Of a DNA stretch of 64,000 bases, positions 63,611-64,000 are shown piece by piece. Under the pieces are notes generated by a model. That model saw only the letters and a program-made list of their open reading frames with translations, ran no database searches and was not told the DNA's origin. The position numbers and the translations under genes were made by a program. Positions within the stretch are counted from its first letter, which is position 1; each line of letters starts with the position of its first letter. Location of the stretch: positions 114,303,001 to 114,367,000 of the forward strand of contig NC_091117.1 of assembly GCF_040183065.1 (NCBI RefSeq). The letters run 5' to 3'. The DNA is from Periplaneta americana (taxonomy: Eukaryota > Arthropoda > Insecta > Blattodea > Blattidae).

Positions 63611-64000
63611 TTATTTTTGAATTTCATATTGAAATATCAAAAGCCTGGAAGGTATTTTGAAATTGTATTTTGGATACACAACAGAAAACATTAATTACCT
63701 TGATCATAGATACAGGTTTTCTTCTTGCCTGCACTGTAGGCATCTTTCCTCGATAGTCGGGTAAGTTGGCAAATCATATTTAAACATTTACTGATAAATG
63801 TATTTTACCTGAACTTGGTTTGATACATGTACATAACAAAATTGACTTAATCTAAAGTTCATGGACACTTTTTCACTCGTTTATCACTACTTAGTAACAC
63901 AGTCATTGCAAATATTTTATTGCCGTGCGCAAGACTCATGAAATCACTTCTTGCACACAATGAATTCAATCCAGTACATTTTTTTCTCATCAGTCTTATT
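63611..64000. other. End of window, no recognised feature
   Basis: Nothing supported. Confidence 0.4.

Overview
This window is repeat-dense, AT-rich eukaryotic nuclear DNA. It is almost certainly from an insect, and a cockroach- or termite-like (blattodean) genome is my best guess. The basis is the mix of elements: mariner, piggyBac, pogo, hAT and DD82E-type DNA transposons, CR1/jockey-like LINEs, Penelope-like elements, tRNA-derived SINEs, LTRs with an insect-type TCAGT initiator, and long ATT, GTAT and CTAT microsatellites. The order-level guess is inference. There are no operons or bacterial features, and no complete host gene could be assigned. The best host-gene candidate is a CpG-rich block ending in a strong splice donor at about 7.17-7.37 kb on the minus strand.

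Layout. 0-7.4 kb: a 98-bp tandem repeat, microsatellites, small inverted-repeat elements, a four-fold diverged long tandem repeat, then the CpG-rich candidate exon. 7.9-8.4 kb: a LINE 3' relic. 8.46-10.89 kb: a structurally complete piggyBac element with TTAA duplications and a full-length 617-aa transposase, but two of its three catalytic aspartates are asparagine. 11.2-12.5 kb: a minus-strand pogo/Tigger relic. 13.27-18.36 kb: a 5.1-kb IS630/Tc1/mariner-superfamily element with DD82E spacing, split by a 5'-truncated LINE that keeps an open reverse-transcriptase frame. 18.68-19.77 kb: a dead mariner carrying a SINE. 22.4-24.5 kb: a LINE relic cut by a 1.1-kb terminal-inverted-repeat element. 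27.4-30.5 kb: two copies of a long non-coding repeat ('family A').

30.54-35.24 kb: a nearly perfect palindrome (arms of about 1.77 kb, spacer 1.16 kb). Each arm carries the same solo LTR pointing inward. 35.2-45 kb: a MITE-like element, a Penelope reverse-transcriptase fragment, and a third family A copy with nested SINE, Helitron-like and LINE pieces. It ends in a second, older inverted repeat bounded by pentanucleotide microsatellites. 45.9-48.8 kb: a 140-bp tandem array interrupted by an internally deleted pogo element. 48.8-50.9 kb: family A, a GIY-YIG Penelope fragment, a LINE end, and a giant CTAT/CTGT microsatellite. 51.9-53.2 kb: an LTR-free copy of the palindrome unit, a small open frame, and a SINE. 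54.6-57.2 kb: a hAT element with perfect 8-bp duplications, containing a MITE and a solo LTR. 58.9-63.6 kb: LINE, SINE, LTR, mariner-like, hAT and pogo relics.

Almost every coding signal belongs to a mobile element. The parts interact as nested insertions rather than as a pathway: several insertions interrupt a readable frame or a tandem array, so relative ages can be read directly.
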